NCBI GenBank assembly: GCA_027451405.1
Contig: DAIDJM010000002.1
Coordinates: 1 to 64,000 of the forward strand
Origin: Acetobacteraceae bacterium
GTDB lineage: Bacteria > Pseudomonadota > Alphaproteobacteria > Acetobacterales > Acetobacteraceae
DNA: 64,000 bases
Reading direction: 5' to 3'
The notes under the pieces are model-generated. The model searched no databases. It was not told where the DNA came from and was given only the letters and a program-made list of their open reading frames with translations. The first letter of the stretch is position 1. Each line of letters begins with the position of its first letter. Below are positions 54,929-64,000 of this stretch, one piece after another. The position numbers were made by a program, and so were the translations under genes.

Positions 54929-56569
54929 ATGCCCTTCCAGACGGCTCCGCGCCCGCCGAACCGCTTCCGCCGGGATCCCACCTTCCGCCGCACGCTAGAG
55001 CGCCTTCTCCCGCCCGAGATATTCGCGGAAGCGGCCCCGGCGCTGGACCGTCTCGCCGAGCGGGCGACCGAGGAGCTGCCGCGCCTCGCGGCGGCCGCCG
55101 AAGCGACGCCGCCGCGACATGTTCCGTATGCGCCCTGGGGTGAGCGCATCGACCGGATCGAGCCCAGCCCCGCGTTCGACCGGCTTGTGGCGATCGGGCA
55201 GGAAGAGGGGCTGGTGGCGCTGCCGGAAGAGGACCCGTTCGGGGTTCACACGCGGGTCGTGCAGGCGGCGATGATTTCATTGTTCGAGCCGGTTTCGGCG
55301 GTCGCTTCCTGTCCGCTGACCATGTCGGACGGGGTGGCCTGGCTGCTGCGCCGGCACGATCCGGCGCTGGCCGAGCGCTATGGGCCGCGGCTGACGGCGC
55401 GGGCGGGGGCCTGGACCGCGGGGCAATGGATGACCGAGACGGCGGGCGGGTCCGATGTGTCCCGCACCGAGACGGTGGCGGTGCCGAGAGGGGACGGCAG
55501 CTTCGCGCTGCATGGACGCAAATGGTTCACCTCGGCGACCTCGGCCGACATCGCGGTGGCGCTGGCCCGGCCCGAGGGGTCGGAGGCGGGGAGTGCAGGG
55601 TTGTCGCTGTTCCTGCTGGAGCTGCGCGGGCCGGACGGGGGGTGGAACGGGATCGAGGTGCGGCGGCTCAAGGAGAAGATGGGCACGCGGGCCTTGCCGA
55701 CGGCCGAGCTCGATCTGCTTGGCACGGTGGCGGTCCCGGTCGGCGGCATCGGGCGCGGGGTGGCGAAGGTCGCGAGCGTGCTGAATATCGCCCGGCTCTG
55801 GGCGGCGCTCGCCGGTCCGGCGAGCACCGGGCATCTGCTGGGGCTCGCGAGGGATTATGCCGGGAAGCGGGAGGTGTTCGGACGGCGGCTCGCGGATCAG
55901 CCGGTGCATCTTGGGTGGCTCGCCGAGATCGCGGCCGAATACGAGGGCATGACCGCGCTGGTGTTCGAGACCGCGGCGGCGCTGGGGCGGGCCGAGCATG
56001 GGGGCAACGCGCCACTCGCACGCCTGCTCACGCCGCTCGCGAAGCTGGCCTGTGCCCGGCAGGGCATTCGCTGCACGAGCGAGCTGCTCGAGAGTTTCGG
56101 CGGTGCGGGCTATGTGGAGGATACCGGAATCCCGGCGGTTTTCCGCAACGTGCATGTGAACGCGATCTGGGAGGGCACCACCAACGTGCTCGCGCACGAC
56201 GTGCGGCGGGCGCTGCAATCCGCGGCGCTGGCCGAGGCTTGGCTCGAGGATGTCGAGCGGCGTCTGGCCGGTCTGACGGCGGCGCCGCTTGGCCCGGTGG
56301 CGGCGCGGATCGCGCCGGCGCTCGAAACCTTGCGGCCGATGGTGCTGGCGCCGCCGGAGACCGAGGCACGGCGAATGGCGCTGGGCATGGCCCGCGTGAC
56401 GCAAGCGGCGCTCCTGGCCGAAGCCGCGCAATGGCGCCTGGCGCGGCACGGCGAGATGGCCGGAGTGGCCGCGGCCGAGCTGTTCACGCGGGCGCCGTTG
56501 CTCGCGCCGCCGCAGGCGGGCATCGACATCGGGTCGCTGGCCCTCGGCCGGGAGGCCGCGACGTCGTGA
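54929..56569 (+). CDS. Acyl-CoA dehydrogenase, AidB-like
   Basis: A 546-residue flavoprotein of the long AidB-type acyl-CoA dehydrogenase branch. It shows the FAD/substrate segments GQWMTETAGGSDVSRTETVA, HGRKWFTSATSADIAVALARPEG, IEVRRLKEKMGTRALPTAELDLLG and the C-terminal VNAIWEGTTNVLAHDVRRAL. The Arg/Glu arrangement around ESFGGAGYVEDTGIPAVFRNVHVNAIWEG is typical of AidB relatives, whose acyl substrates are unclear and which may bind DNA in some bacteria. ATG 54929 (MPFQTAPRPPNRF) gives the family start; the earlier frame lies in R1 DNA. Confidence 0.88.
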   Translation: MPFQTAPRPPNRFRRDPTFRRTLERLLPPEIFAEAAPALDRLAERATEELPRLAAAAEATPPRHVPYAPWGERIDRIEPSPAFDRLVAIGQEEGLVALPEEDPFGVHTRVVQAAMISLFEPVSAVASCPLTMSDGVAWLLRRHDPALAERYGPRLTARAGAWTAGQWMTETAGGSDVSRTETVAVPRGDGSFALHGRKWFTSATSADIAVALARPEGSEAGSAGLSLFLLELRGPDGGWNGIEVRRLKEKMGTRALPTAELDLLGTVAVPVGGIGRGVAKVASVLNIARLWAALAGPASTGHLLGLARDYAGKREVFGRRLADQPVHLGWLAEIAAEYEGMTALVFETAAALGRAEHGGNAPLARLLTPLAKLACARQGIRCTSELLESFGGAGYVEDTGIPAVFRNVHVNAIWEGTTNVLAHDVRRALQSAALAEAWLEDVERRLAGLTAAPLGPVAARIAPALETLRPMVLAPPETEARRMALGMARVTQAALLAEAAQWRLARHGEMAGVAAAELFTRAPLLAPPQAGIDIGSLALGREAATS

Positions 56570-56735
56570 TTGCCCGGCATGCGGCCGTCAGGCTGCGGCA
56601 GAGGTTGGCGCGCGGGTCCCGGGGTGCGGCCCGCATCTGTGGCATGAAAGACACGCTTCTGGCGCCGAAGGGGGCTGAGTCATCGCGTAAACCCGGGGTC
56701 GCGGCAGTATGGCCGCCATTTGAGGAGGCCGGCGG

Positions 56736-59417
56736 TTGAGCCTGAGCGGCTGGTCTGGCACCCCGCCCAGTGTGAAATCGCTTTTACGAAAGGACCGCAC
56801 CGCTCTGAACGTCGCTACCGCTACCCGGGCGCTTCTGCCGCCGCTCGTCGCCGTCTGCGCGCGGCGGCGGCTCGTGGTTCTGGTCCTTGCGCTGCTGATC
56901 GCGGCGGCCTCGCTGTTCGCGGCCTACCGCTATCTCGGGGTCACCACCGACACGGATAAGCTGTTCGCTGCCAATCTGCCCTGGAAGCAGAAGGGGGCCG
57001 CGCTCGCGCGCGCCTTTCCGGGCGAGGAGGATCTGATCGTCGCCGTGGTGGATGCGGCGATCCCGGAGCAGGCGGACGAGACCGCGGCCGCGCTGGCGGC
57101 GAAGCTGCGGTCCGATACGCGCCATTTCATCTCGGTGCAGCAACCGGACGCGAACCCGTATCTGCGGCGCAACGCGCTGCTGCTGATCGACAAGACACAG
57201 CTCGAATCGCTGCTCAACCGGACCATCGACGCGCAGCCTTTTCTCGGCCAGCTGGTGGCCGATCCGAGCCTGCGCGGGTTGTTCGGGGCGCTGTCGCTGG
57301 TGGTGGAGGGCGAGGAGCGCGGGCAGGGGCTCGAGGGGGTGGGGCCGGCGCTATCCGGCTTCGAGACGGCGCTCACGCGGGCGGCGGCGGGCGACCCGCG
57401 TCCGCTCTCCTGGCAGGAATTGCTGGCGGGCCCGCTTGCCGCGCAGGCCGGCAAATACCGCTTCGTATTGGCCAAGCCGCATCTCGATTACGGCGCGCTT
57501 GAGCCCGGCGGGGATGCGACCGCGGCGTTGCGGGCCATGGCCGCGACCCTGCCCGACGTGGTGGCCGGCAGCGCGCATGTGCGGCTGACCGGCTCGGTCG
57601 TGCTCGACGACGAGGAGTTCGCGACCGTCGCGCAGGGGGCGGTCGCCGGGCTGGTCGGCAGTTTCGTGCTCGTCATGGTCTGGCTCTATCTGGCGGTCCG
57701 CAGCTGGCGCCTGATGATCCCGATCATGGCGACGCTGGTCCTCGGCCTGGTCGTCACGACCGGGTTCGCGGCCATCTCGATCGGTACGCTCAATCTGATC
57801 TCGGTCGCGTTCGCGGTGCTGTTCGTGGGCATCGCGGTCGATTTCTCGATCCAGTTCTCGGTGCGGCTGCGGGAGCGGCGTCACACCTATCCCGACCTGA
57901 TCGAGGCGCTGCGCGAGACCGGGCGGCGCGCCGGCGCGCAGATCCTGGTGGCGGCGATGGCGACCGCCTGCGGGTTCCTGGCCTTCACGCCGACGGCCTT
58001 CGTGGGTGTCGCGCAACTGGGGGTGATCGCCGGCTTCGGCATGCTGGCGGCGTTCTTCTGCACGCTCACCTTTCTGCCGGCCATGCTCTGCCTGTTCCAT
58101 CCGCGCCAGGAACCGGCACCGGTCGGCTTCGCCTTCGCGAGGCGGCTCGATCCGGTGGTGGTGGAACGGCGCTGGCCGATCGCGATCGGGTTTCTCGTCC
58201 TGGCGGCGGCCGGTGCGGCGATGGCGACGACCATCCAGTTCGATGGCGACCCGTTGCACACCAAGAATCAGAAATCCGAGGCGATCCGTGTGCTGCACGA
58301 TCTGATGCAGGACCCGGTCACCAACCCCTATACGATCGAGGCACTGATGCCCTCGCTCGGCGCTGCCGAGGAGGCCGCGAAGAAATATGCGGCCCTGCCG
58401 CTCACGCAGTCGGTGCTGACGCTCATGAGCTTCGTGCCCGAGCAGCAGACGGAGAAATTGGCGCTGCTGGCCGACGCGAATTCCATCCTGGCGCCGACCC
58501 TGGCGCCCCCCGCCGAGGATCCGCCGATCACGGCGGCGGCGCTGCGCAAGGCGGCGGCCTCGTTTGCCGCCAAGGCGGTTCCGCTGGCCGCCAAGCTCGG
58601 CGCGGACGACCCGATGCGCGGGATCGGGGCCGCCGCGCTCCGGCTGAGCACGGCCCCGGATGCCGCATTGCTCGCGGCGAACGCGGCGCTGACCCGCTAT
58701 CTGCCGGCGCAGCTCGATGAGCTGCGCGTGGCGCTCGCCGCGAAGCCGGTGACCATCGCGGACGTTCCCGACGATATCAAACGCGATTGGCTGCTTCCCG
58801 ACGGGCGCGCGCGTGTTCAGGTGTTGCCGAAAGCCGGTGTCAGCAACGGCCGCGCCTTGCGGAATTTCGTCAAGTCGGCGTTGCGGGCGGTTCCGCAATC
58901 GGCGGGCTCGGCCGTGGAAATTCTGAAGAGCGCCGACACCATCACGCACGCGTTCCAGACGGCGGCCTACTGCGCCGTCATCGCGATCGCGGTGATCCTG
59001 TCGCTGGCGTTGCGGCGGGCGCTCGACGTCGTTCTGGTGATGACGCCTCTGCTCTGCTCGGCGCTGCTGACCGCACTCTGCCTGCGGCTTGTGGGGATGA
59101 GCCTCAATTTCGCGAACATCATTGCGCTGCCGCTGCTGCTGGGCGTGGGCGTGTCGTTCAACATCTATTTCGTGATGAACTGGCGCGCCGGCATGCATCG
59201 GCCGCTCGGCTCGGCGACGGCGCGTGCGGTGGTGTTTTCGGCGCTGACGACGGGAACCGCGTTCGGGTCACTGGCGCTTTCCGCGCATCCGGGGACGGCC
59301 AGCATGGGCGAGCTGCTGTTGATGAGCCTGTTCTGCACCGTGGTGACGACGCTGGTGCTGGTGCCGGCCTTGCTGGCGCTGATGCCGCGGCCGCATGTAC
59401 CGCTTGGGGGTGTTTGA
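56736..59417 (+). CDS. hpnN: Hopanoid transporter HpnN (RND/MMPL family)
   Basis: An 893-residue RND-type exporter thought to carry hopanoids from the inner to the outer membrane. It has two repeats, each with one helix, a large periplasmic loop and five helices. Visible segments are VVLVLALLIAAASLFAAYRYLGVTTDTDKLFA, FAVLFVGIAVDFSIQFSVRLRERR (with the intramembrane Asp), and in the second half FANIIALPLLLGVGVSFNIYFVMNWR. The start is TTG 56736, with GAGGAGG 7 nt upstream. No other hopanoid genes are in the window. The 3' end meets a partial R1 repeat and then the convergent RND pump. Confidence 0.9.
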   Translation: MSLSGWSGTPPSVKSLLRKDRTALNVATATRALLPPLVAVCARRRLVVLVLALLIAAASLFAAYRYLGVTTDTDKLFAANLPWKQKGAALARAFPGEEDLIVAVVDAAIPEQADETAAALAAKLRSDTRHFISVQQPDANPYLRRNALLLIDKTQLESLLNRTIDAQPFLGQLVADPSLRGLFGALSLVVEGEERGQGLEGVGPALSGFETALTRAAAGDPRPLSWQELLAGPLAAQAGKYRFVLAKPHLDYGALEPGGDATAALRAMAATLPDVVAGSAHVRLTGSVVLDDEEFATVAQGAVAGLVGSFVLVMVWLYLAVRSWRLMIPIMATLVLGLVVTTGFAAISIGTLNLISVAFAVLFVGIAVDFSIQFSVRLRERRHTYPDLIEALRETGRRAGAQILVAAMATACGFLAFTPTAFVGVAQLGVIAGFGMLAAFFCTLTFLPAMLCLFHPRQEPAPVGFAFARRLDPVVVERRWPIAIGFLVLAAAGAAMATTIQFDGDPLHTKNQKSEAIRVLHDLMQDPVTNPYTIEALMPSLGAAEEAAKKYAALPLTQSVLTLMSFVPEQQTEKLALLADANSILAPTLAPPAEDPPITAAALRKAAASFAAKAVPLAAKLGADDPMRGIGAAALRLSTAPDAALLAANAALTRYLPAQLDELRVALAAKPVTIADVPDDIKRDWLLPDGRARVQVLPKAGVSNGRALRNFVKSALRAVPQSAGSAVEILKSADTITHAFQTAAYCAVIAIAVILSLALRRALDVVLVMTPLLCSALLTALCLRLVGMSLNFANIIALPLLLGVGVSFNIYFVMNWRAGMHRPLGSATARAVVFSALTTGTAFGSLALSAHPGTASMGELLLMSLFCTVVTTLVLVPALLALMPRPHVPLGGV

Positions 59418-59420
59418 GGG

Positions 59421-59451
59421 GCGGCCCGGCAGAGCCCTGCCGGCCGGAGGC
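59421..59451. repeat. R1 repeat, short fragment
   Basis: About 31 nt with the GGCAG/CTGCC-type stem and GGCCGGAGGC end, between convergent hpnN and the RND permease; the TGGGGCC half is missing. Confidence 0.65.
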
Positions 59452-59456
59452 ACGCC

Positions 59457-62400
59457 TCAACTGGCGTCCGGATGATTCCCGCGGAAGCGCGCCTTGATAC
59501 GCTCGCGCATGGTCTGAAAAACGACATACAGCATCGGGATCAGGAAAATGCCGAACGCGCTCGATGCCAGCATGCCGGCGAACACGGGCGTGCCCACGTC
59601 GCGGCGGCTGATCGCCGAGGCGCCGGTCGCGATGACGAGCGGCACGAGTCCCAGGATGAACGCCACCGAGGTCATCATGACCGCACGGAAGCGCATGCGG
59701 GCGCCGAGTGCGGCCGCGGCCGGGATGCTCATGCCGCGCTCGCGCTGATCCTTGGCGAATTCGACGATGAGGATGCCGTTCTTGGCGGCGAGCGCGATCA
59801 GCACGACGAGGCCGATCTGCGCGTAGAGATCGAGGGCCAGGCCCGAGACCGCGACGCCGATCACCGCGCCCAGCACGCCGACGCTGACGGAAAGCAGGAC
59901 CGGGATCGGAATGACCCAGCTTTCGTAAAGGCCGACGAGGAAGAGATAGGCGAAGAGGATGGCGAGCCCGAGCAATATGCCGGTCTGTCCCGAGGCCTGG
60001 ACCTCCTGATAGGCGGTGCCGGTCCATTCATAAGCATAGCCGGCGGGCAGGGTGTGCGCGGAGACCTGCGCCATGGCGGCGATCGAGCTGCCGGAGGACA
60101 CGCCCGGCGCGGGGGCACCGTTGATCGTGACCGAGCGATAATTGTTGTAGCGCACGATCACCTGTGGGCCGAGGATGATCTTCAGATTGGCGATCGAGCG
60201 CAGCGGCACCATCTCCCCGCTTTTGTTGCGGATATAGATGCGCCAGAGCGCGGGAATGTCGCTGCGGTCGGGTGAATCGCCCTCGACGTTCACCTGCCAG
60301 ACGCGGCCGTAGAGGTTGAAGTTATTGACGTAGATGCCGCCGAGCGTGGCCTGCAGCGTCTCGAAGACGTCGGACATGTTCAGCCCGAGCGCCTGGGCTT
60401 TTTCGCGATCGATGTCGAGATAGAGCGAAGGGTTCGAGGCGGTGAAGGTGCTGAAGATCTGGCCGATCGCGGGGTTCTGGCGGGCCGCCGCCATCAGGCC
60501 CTGGCTGGTGCTGAAGAGCGATTGCGAATCCTGCCCTTCGAGCCCTTCGAGCTGATATTCGAAGCCGCCGGTCGTGGCGAGGCCGATGATCGGCGGCAGG
60601 TTCTGCGCGAAGACGGTGGCCGAGCGGATCTGCGCGCCGAGTACGAAGACGCGTTTGACCAGGGCATCGACGCTGGTCGCGACCGTCTGGCGATCCGCGA
60701 ACGGTTTGAGGCGCACGAACATGAAGCCGTTGTTCGGTTCCTGCGCCTGGTCGATGATCGAAAAGCCGACGATCGCGAACGTGTCGGCGACGCCGGGAAA
60801 TTTCAGCACGGCCCGCTCGATCTGCGCGATCGCCTCGCTGGTGCGGGTGACGGAGGCGCCGTCGGGCAGCTGCACGCTGATGAAGAAGCCGCCCTGATCC
60901 TCGCTCGGCAGGAAGCCCGTGGGCGTGATGGCGGCGATGCCGCCGATCGCGGCCCCGCAGACGAGAACGGCCAGGATCGAGACGAAGGCAAAGCGCAACA
61001 GGCGCGTGACGATGTGGGCGTAACCGTTGCGAGCGATGTTGATGCCGCGCAGCACGCGCGCGAGCGGGCCGCGCTTCGGCTTGGCGCGCCGGCCGAGAAA
61101 CAGGCCGCACAGCGCCGGCGAGAGGGTCAGCGCGTTGATCGCCGAAATCAGCATCGAGACGCTGATGGTGACGGCGAATTGCTGGAACAGAACGCCGGAG
61201 ATGCCGGGGATGAAGCCGATCGGCACGAAGACCGAGAGCAGTACGAGCGTGATGGCGATGATCGGCGCGGTGATCTCGCGCATCGCCTCCTTCACCGCAT
61301 CCTTCGGCGCCAGATGCGGCCGTTCCTCGAGCACGCGCTCGACATTCTCGACGACGACGATCGCGTCGTCGACGACGATGCCGATCGCCAGCACCATGGC
61401 CAGGAGCGAGACCGTGTTCGCGGTGAAGCCGAGCGCCAGGAGGACCGCGAAGGCGCCGATCAGGCTGACCGGGACTGCGACCGTCGGAATGATGGTGGCG
61501 CGCCAGTCGCCGAGGAACAGGAACACGACGAGGATGACGAGCACGAACGCCTCGCCGAGCGTGCGCAGCACTTCGACGATCGTGTCGGTAACGAAGAGGG
61601 TCGCGTTCCAGGTGACCTGGTAGGCGAGACCGGGCGGGAAGCGCGCGTAGAGCTGCTGCAGCTTCGCGTTCACGCGATGCGCGGTTTCCACGGCGTTGGC
61701 GCCGGGCGCGAGATTGATGCGCACGGCGACCGACGGCTTGCCGTCGAGCCGGCTCTCGCTGTCGAGATTCTGGGCGCCCAACTCGACGCGCGCCACGTCG
61801 CGAATCCGCAGCAGTGAGCCGTCCGGGTTCGCGCGCAGCACGATGTCGCCGAACTGTTTGGCGGTGATCAGCCTTCCCTGGGTCTGTACGTTGAACTGGA
61901 ACTGCACCTGGCGCCCGACCGGCCGCGCGCCGATGCGCCCGACCGGAGCGACCACGCTTTGCGCCTGGATGGCGTTGATGATGTCGGCGGGCGAGAGGCT
62001 GAGATTGGCGAGCCGCTGCGCATCGAACCAGATGCGCATGGAATATTGCTGGTGGCTGAAGAGGGTCGCCTGCCCGACGCCCGGAATGCGGGAGATTTCG
62101 TCGAGCACGCTGATGGTGACGAAATTGGTGATGAAGAGCGGATCCTGCTTGCCGCTCTTGCTGAAGAAATTGACGAATTCGAGGATCGCGCTGGATGCCT
62201 TCTGCACCACGAGCCCTTCCTGCTGCACCTCGGTGGGCAGCTGGGAAAGCGCGGTCTGCACACGGTTGTTGACGTTCACCGTGTTGATGTCGGGGTTGGT
62301 GCCGAGCGCGAAACTGACGGTCAGGTTGTAGCTGCCGTCGTTGCCGTTCGTGCTCTTCATGTAGAGCATCTTGTCGACGCCCACGACCTGCGCCTCGATC

Positions 62401-62594
62401 GGCTGGGCGACGCTGCTTTCGACATCGGCCGCGGAGGCGCCCGGATAGTTGGCGGTCACCTGCACTTGCGGGGGCACGATGTCGGGGAATTGCGCGACCG
62501 GGATGCGGGTAAGCGCGATCAGGCCGGCCAGCGTGATGACGATGGCGATGACGATCGCAAGGCGCGGGCGGTCGACGAAAACCGAGGAAATCAT
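59457..62594 (-). CDS. RND multidrug efflux permease (AcrB/MexB family, HAE1)
   Basis: A 1045-residue inner-membrane trimer subunit that exports hydrophobic compounds using the proton gradient. It starts [27 protein letters not shown], with [24 protein letters not shown]. The proton-relay acidic pair is in [24 protein letters not shown] and the relay Lys in [22 protein letters not shown]. Length and both halves are complete. It lies 31 nt downstream of its adaptor gene; no outer-membrane channel gene accompanies them here. Confidence 0.95.
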   Translation of the reverse strand: MISSVFVDRPRLAIVIAIVITLAGLIALTRIPVAQFPDIVPPQVQVTANYPGASAADVESSVAQPIEAQVVGVDKMLYMKSTNGNDGSYNLTVSFALGTNPDINTVNVNNRVQTALSQLPTEVQQEGLVVQKASSAILEFVNFFSKSGKQDPLFITNFVTISVLDEISRIPGVGQATLFSHQQYSMRIWFDAQRLANLSLSPADIINAIQAQSVVAPVGRIGARPVGRQVQFQFNVQTQGRLITAKQFGDIVLRANPDGSLLRIRDVARVELGAQNLDSESRLDGKPSVAVRINLAPGANAVETAHRVNAKLQQLYARFPPGLAYQVTWNATLFVTDTIVEVLRTLGEAFVLVILVVFLFLGDWRATIIPTVAVPVSLIGAFAVLLALGFTANTVSLLAMVLAIGIVVDDAIVVVENVERVLEERPHLAPKDAVKEAMREITAPIIAITLVLLSVFVPIGFIPGISGVLFQQFAVTISVSMLISAINALTLSPALCGLFLGRRAKPKRGPLARVLRGINIARNGYAHIVTRLLRFAFVSILAVLVCGAAIGGIAAITPTGFLPSEDQGGFFISVQLPDGASVTRTSEAIAQIERAVLKFPGVADTFAIVGFSIIDQAQEPNNGFMFVRLKPFADRQTVATSVDALVKRVFVLGAQIRSATVFAQNLPPIIGLATTGGFEYQLEGLEGQDSQSLFSTSQGLMAAARQNPAIGQIFSTFTASNPSLYLDIDREKAQALGLNMSDVFETLQATLGGIYVNNFNLYGRVWQVNVEGDSPDRSDIPALWRIYIRNKSGEMVPLRSIANLKIILGPQVIVRYNNYRSVTINGAPAPGVSSGSSIAAMAQVSAHTLPAGYAYEWTGTAYQEVQASGQTGILLGLAILFAYLFLVGLYESWVIPIPVLLSVSVGVLGAVIGVAVSGLALDLYAQIGLVVLIALAAKNGILIVEFAKDQRERGMSIPAAAALGARMRFRAVMMTSVAFILGLVPLVIATGASAISRRDVGTPVFAGMLASSAFGIFLIPMLYVVFQTMRERIKARFRGNHPDAS

Positions 62595-62625
62595 GGGGCC
62601 GGCCGCCGCGGCGTACGCGACCCTC

Positions 62626-63795
62626 TCACGGGGTGCCGGAGGTTTCGGAAGCCGGTGCCGAGAGGCCCGGTGTCGCGGGGCCCGGCAGCACTTTCACGCC
62701 GGGGCGCAGTTTCTGGATTCCCTCGGAAATGACCTGCTCGCCCTCATGCAGCCCGCTGATCACGGCGGCGGTGCTCGCGGTCGATTGTCCGAGCTGGATG
62801 CGGGTCTGTTGCGCGGTGTCGTCCGGTCCGAGCGTGTAGACGTAGTCGCCCTGCTGATCGGTCAGCACGGCGGCCCGCGGAATCCCCAGGACCTCGATCG
62901 GGGTGATGCCCTGCACCAGCACTTGCACGAAGCCGCCATCGACGAGCGCGCGCGAGCCTTGATCCCCCGGCGTCAGACCGGGGACGGTAGGGTTCGGAAC
63001 CACCGCCCGGGCGGTCAGCGTGTCGGTGGTCGTGGCGATGGTGGGGGCGAGGTAATCGAGCTTGCCCGTCTGCGGGTAGATCTTGCCGTCTGGCATCAGC
63101 AGTTTCACCACGACCGCGCCGAAGCCGCCCTTGCCGGCGAATTGCTCGCGCAGATCATCGGCGGCGCGGGAAGAGATCGGGAAGACCACATACATCGGGT
63201 CCTGGCTGACGATGGTTGCGAGCGTTCCGCTCGTGCCGGGGCCGACCACGTTGCCTTCGGTGATGTTGGTGCTGGTGATCCGGCCGTCGATCGGGGCGCG
63301 GATGTCGGTGTAGCCGAAATTGATTTCGGCCGTTTGCAGATTGGCCTGTGCGGCCAGGACCTGTGCCGCCTGGCTGCGCTGCTGTGCCAGCGCATTGTCG
63401 TAATTGGCGCGCTGGCCGGCCGGCGTGTTCAGCAGAGATTGCGCGCGGGCGAGCGTGAGCGTGGCATTTTGCAGGAGCGCGTTGGCCTGAGCGAGAGCTG
63501 CCTGTTTGGCCTCGACATCGGCCTGGAAGGGGCCTTTCTCGATCTGGTAGAGCAACTGGCCGGTCTTGACCTCGCTGCCCTCGACGAACAGGCGTTTTTC
63601 CAGGAAGCCGGTGACGCGGGCCACCAGCGCGACGCGGCTCACGGCCTGGATGCGGCCGATGAATTGGTTGGTTTCGGTGATGGGCGTGCGCGTCGCGCGC
63701 ACTACGCCGACCGCAACGGGACCGGAATTGAATTGCGCATGCGCCGGCGGCACGACGAGCCACAGGCCCAGCACGACAACGACCGCGCGTAACAA
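62626..63795 (-). CDS. RND efflux periplasmic adaptor (membrane fusion protein)
   Basis: A 389-residue adaptor linking the RND permease to an outer-membrane channel. A signal peptide ([19 protein letters not shown]) is followed by lipoyl halves and a hairpin: [54 protein letters not shown] and [29 protein letters not shown], then the beta-barrel and membrane-proximal domains. The TTG at 63795 is preferred because it starts the signal peptide and has GGGAG 7 nt upstream. A longer TTG start at 63849 would add 18 residues. Confidence 0.9.
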   Translation of the reverse strand: MLRAVVVVLGLWLVVPPAHAQFNSGPVAVGVVRATRTPITETNQFIGRIQAVSRVALVARVTGFLEKRLFVEGSEVKTGQLLYQIEKGPFQADVEAKQAALAQANALLQNATLTLARAQSLLNTPAGQRANYDNALAQQRSQAAQVLAAQANLQTAEINFGYTDIRAPIDGRITSTNITEGNVVGPGTSGTLATIVSQDPMYVVFPISSRAADDLREQFAGKGGFGAVVVKLLMPDGKIYPQTGKLDYLAPTIATTTDTLTARAVVPNPTVPGLTPGDQGSRALVDGGFVQVLVQGITPIEVLGIPRAAVLTDQQGDYVYTLGPDDTAQQTRIQLGQSTASTAAVISGLHEGEQVISEGIQKLRPGVKVLPGPATPGLSAPASETSGTP

Positions 63796-63876
63796 GGGCC
63801 TGCTCCCGAACGTCTCGCGCCACCATAACGCCCTGGCCTCGGGAAACAAGCCTGAACGGTCGGGCAGGACGATCGT

Positions 63877-63999
63877 TCAGCCGGCGGCGATCGCCCAGCC
63901 CGTGCGGGCGCAGGTGATGGCCATCTCGCGATAGAGATGAGCGCGCGCATCGGCGGCATTGCCGCGGCGCGAGCGATCATAGACCCCCTGGCCGATCGC
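63877..63999 (-). CDS. 3' end of an unidentified gene, cut by the window edge
   Basis: The last 40 codons of a minus-strand frame ending in TGA at 63877 (AHLYREMAITCARTGWAIAAG at the C-terminus). Its base composition and open frame look coding, and it would lie upstream of the RND operon on the same strand. The family cannot be told from this tail; a regulator is often found here, but nothing visible proves that. Confidence 0.4.
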   Translation of the reverse strand, partial: AIGQGVYDRSRRGNAADARAHLYREMAITCARTGWAIAAG

Positions 64000-64000
64000 G

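Noticed and set aside
57351-59198. Minus-strand open frame opposite hpnN
   Set aside because: Arg/His/Gln-rich shadow of a complete transporter gene.
63702-63980. Minus-strand frame overlapping the start of the RND adaptor
   Set aside because: It overlaps the adaptor signal peptide in another frame, and the frame ending at 63877 is a better explanation of the DNA upstream.

Overview
The window is very GC-rich, densely coded DNA from an alphaproteobacterium. A GTTC-N7-GTTC LexA box, a ChvI-type regulator next to pckA, the imuA-imuB-dnaE2 mutasome, the hopanoid transporter HpnN and the overall gene style point to Acetobacteraceae (Acidiphilium/Acidocella-like). This is an inference from gene content; no rRNA is present to confirm it. 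I see no rRNA, tRNA, CRISPR array, phage or transposase gene. No gene-free stretch exceeds about 300 bases. The longest are 9952-10212 (SOS promoter, otherwise featureless AT-richer DNA) and 16001-16257 (a repeat pair).

Layout. 0-2.5 kb: valine/propionate catabolism pair mmsA-mmsB. 2.6-3.2 kb: mazEF-type toxin-antitoxin. 3.2-10 kb (minus): SOS mutasome imuA-imuB-[DUF2142 membrane protein]-dnaE2 behind a LexA-controlled, probably leaderless promoter. 10.2-16 kb: OmpW-like porin, a CbbR-like LysR regulator, and the divergent dabB-dabA inorganic-carbon uptake pair. 16.3-17 kb: an enoyl-CoA hydratase-like gene. 17.2-23.7 kb (minus): vapB-vapC-glyS-ppdK followed by an unusual hydrolase/flavin-reductase fusion. 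23.9-27.6 kb: small orphan, chvI, hugZ-like, pckA. 27.7-32.5 kb: MFS exporter, GT-C-like membrane glycosyltransferase, and an AT-richer patch with a small secreted protein and a methyltransferase. 32.7-37 kb: queF, AsmA-like protein, DUF3429 protein, one unrecognised gene. 37-43.6 kb: glutamine amidotransferase plus glutamine-synthetase-like pair, then a TPR protein/FkbH/acyl-carrier-protein cassette. 43.6-45.5 kb (minus): GtrA/GT2/methyltransferase lipid-linked sugar genes. 45.7-54.7 kb: type II secretion genes (prepilin peptidase, E, F, L, M, N/C, D) ending in a fatty acid hydroxylase. 54.9-64 kb: acyl-CoA dehydrogenase, HpnN, and an RND efflux pump with its adaptor.

The most unusual thread is a family of GC-rich palindromic repeats (called R1 here), about 17 full or partial copies. 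Nearly all lie between genes, often as inverted pairs with a partly conserved spacer. One copy sits in frame inside dnaE2 and adds 19 residues. Another supplies the ribosome binding site of dnaE2. A third forms the 5' end of the MFS gene. A second, T/A-rich hairpin family (R2) marks gene ends, and a long double hairpin (R3) precedes the GT-C gene.
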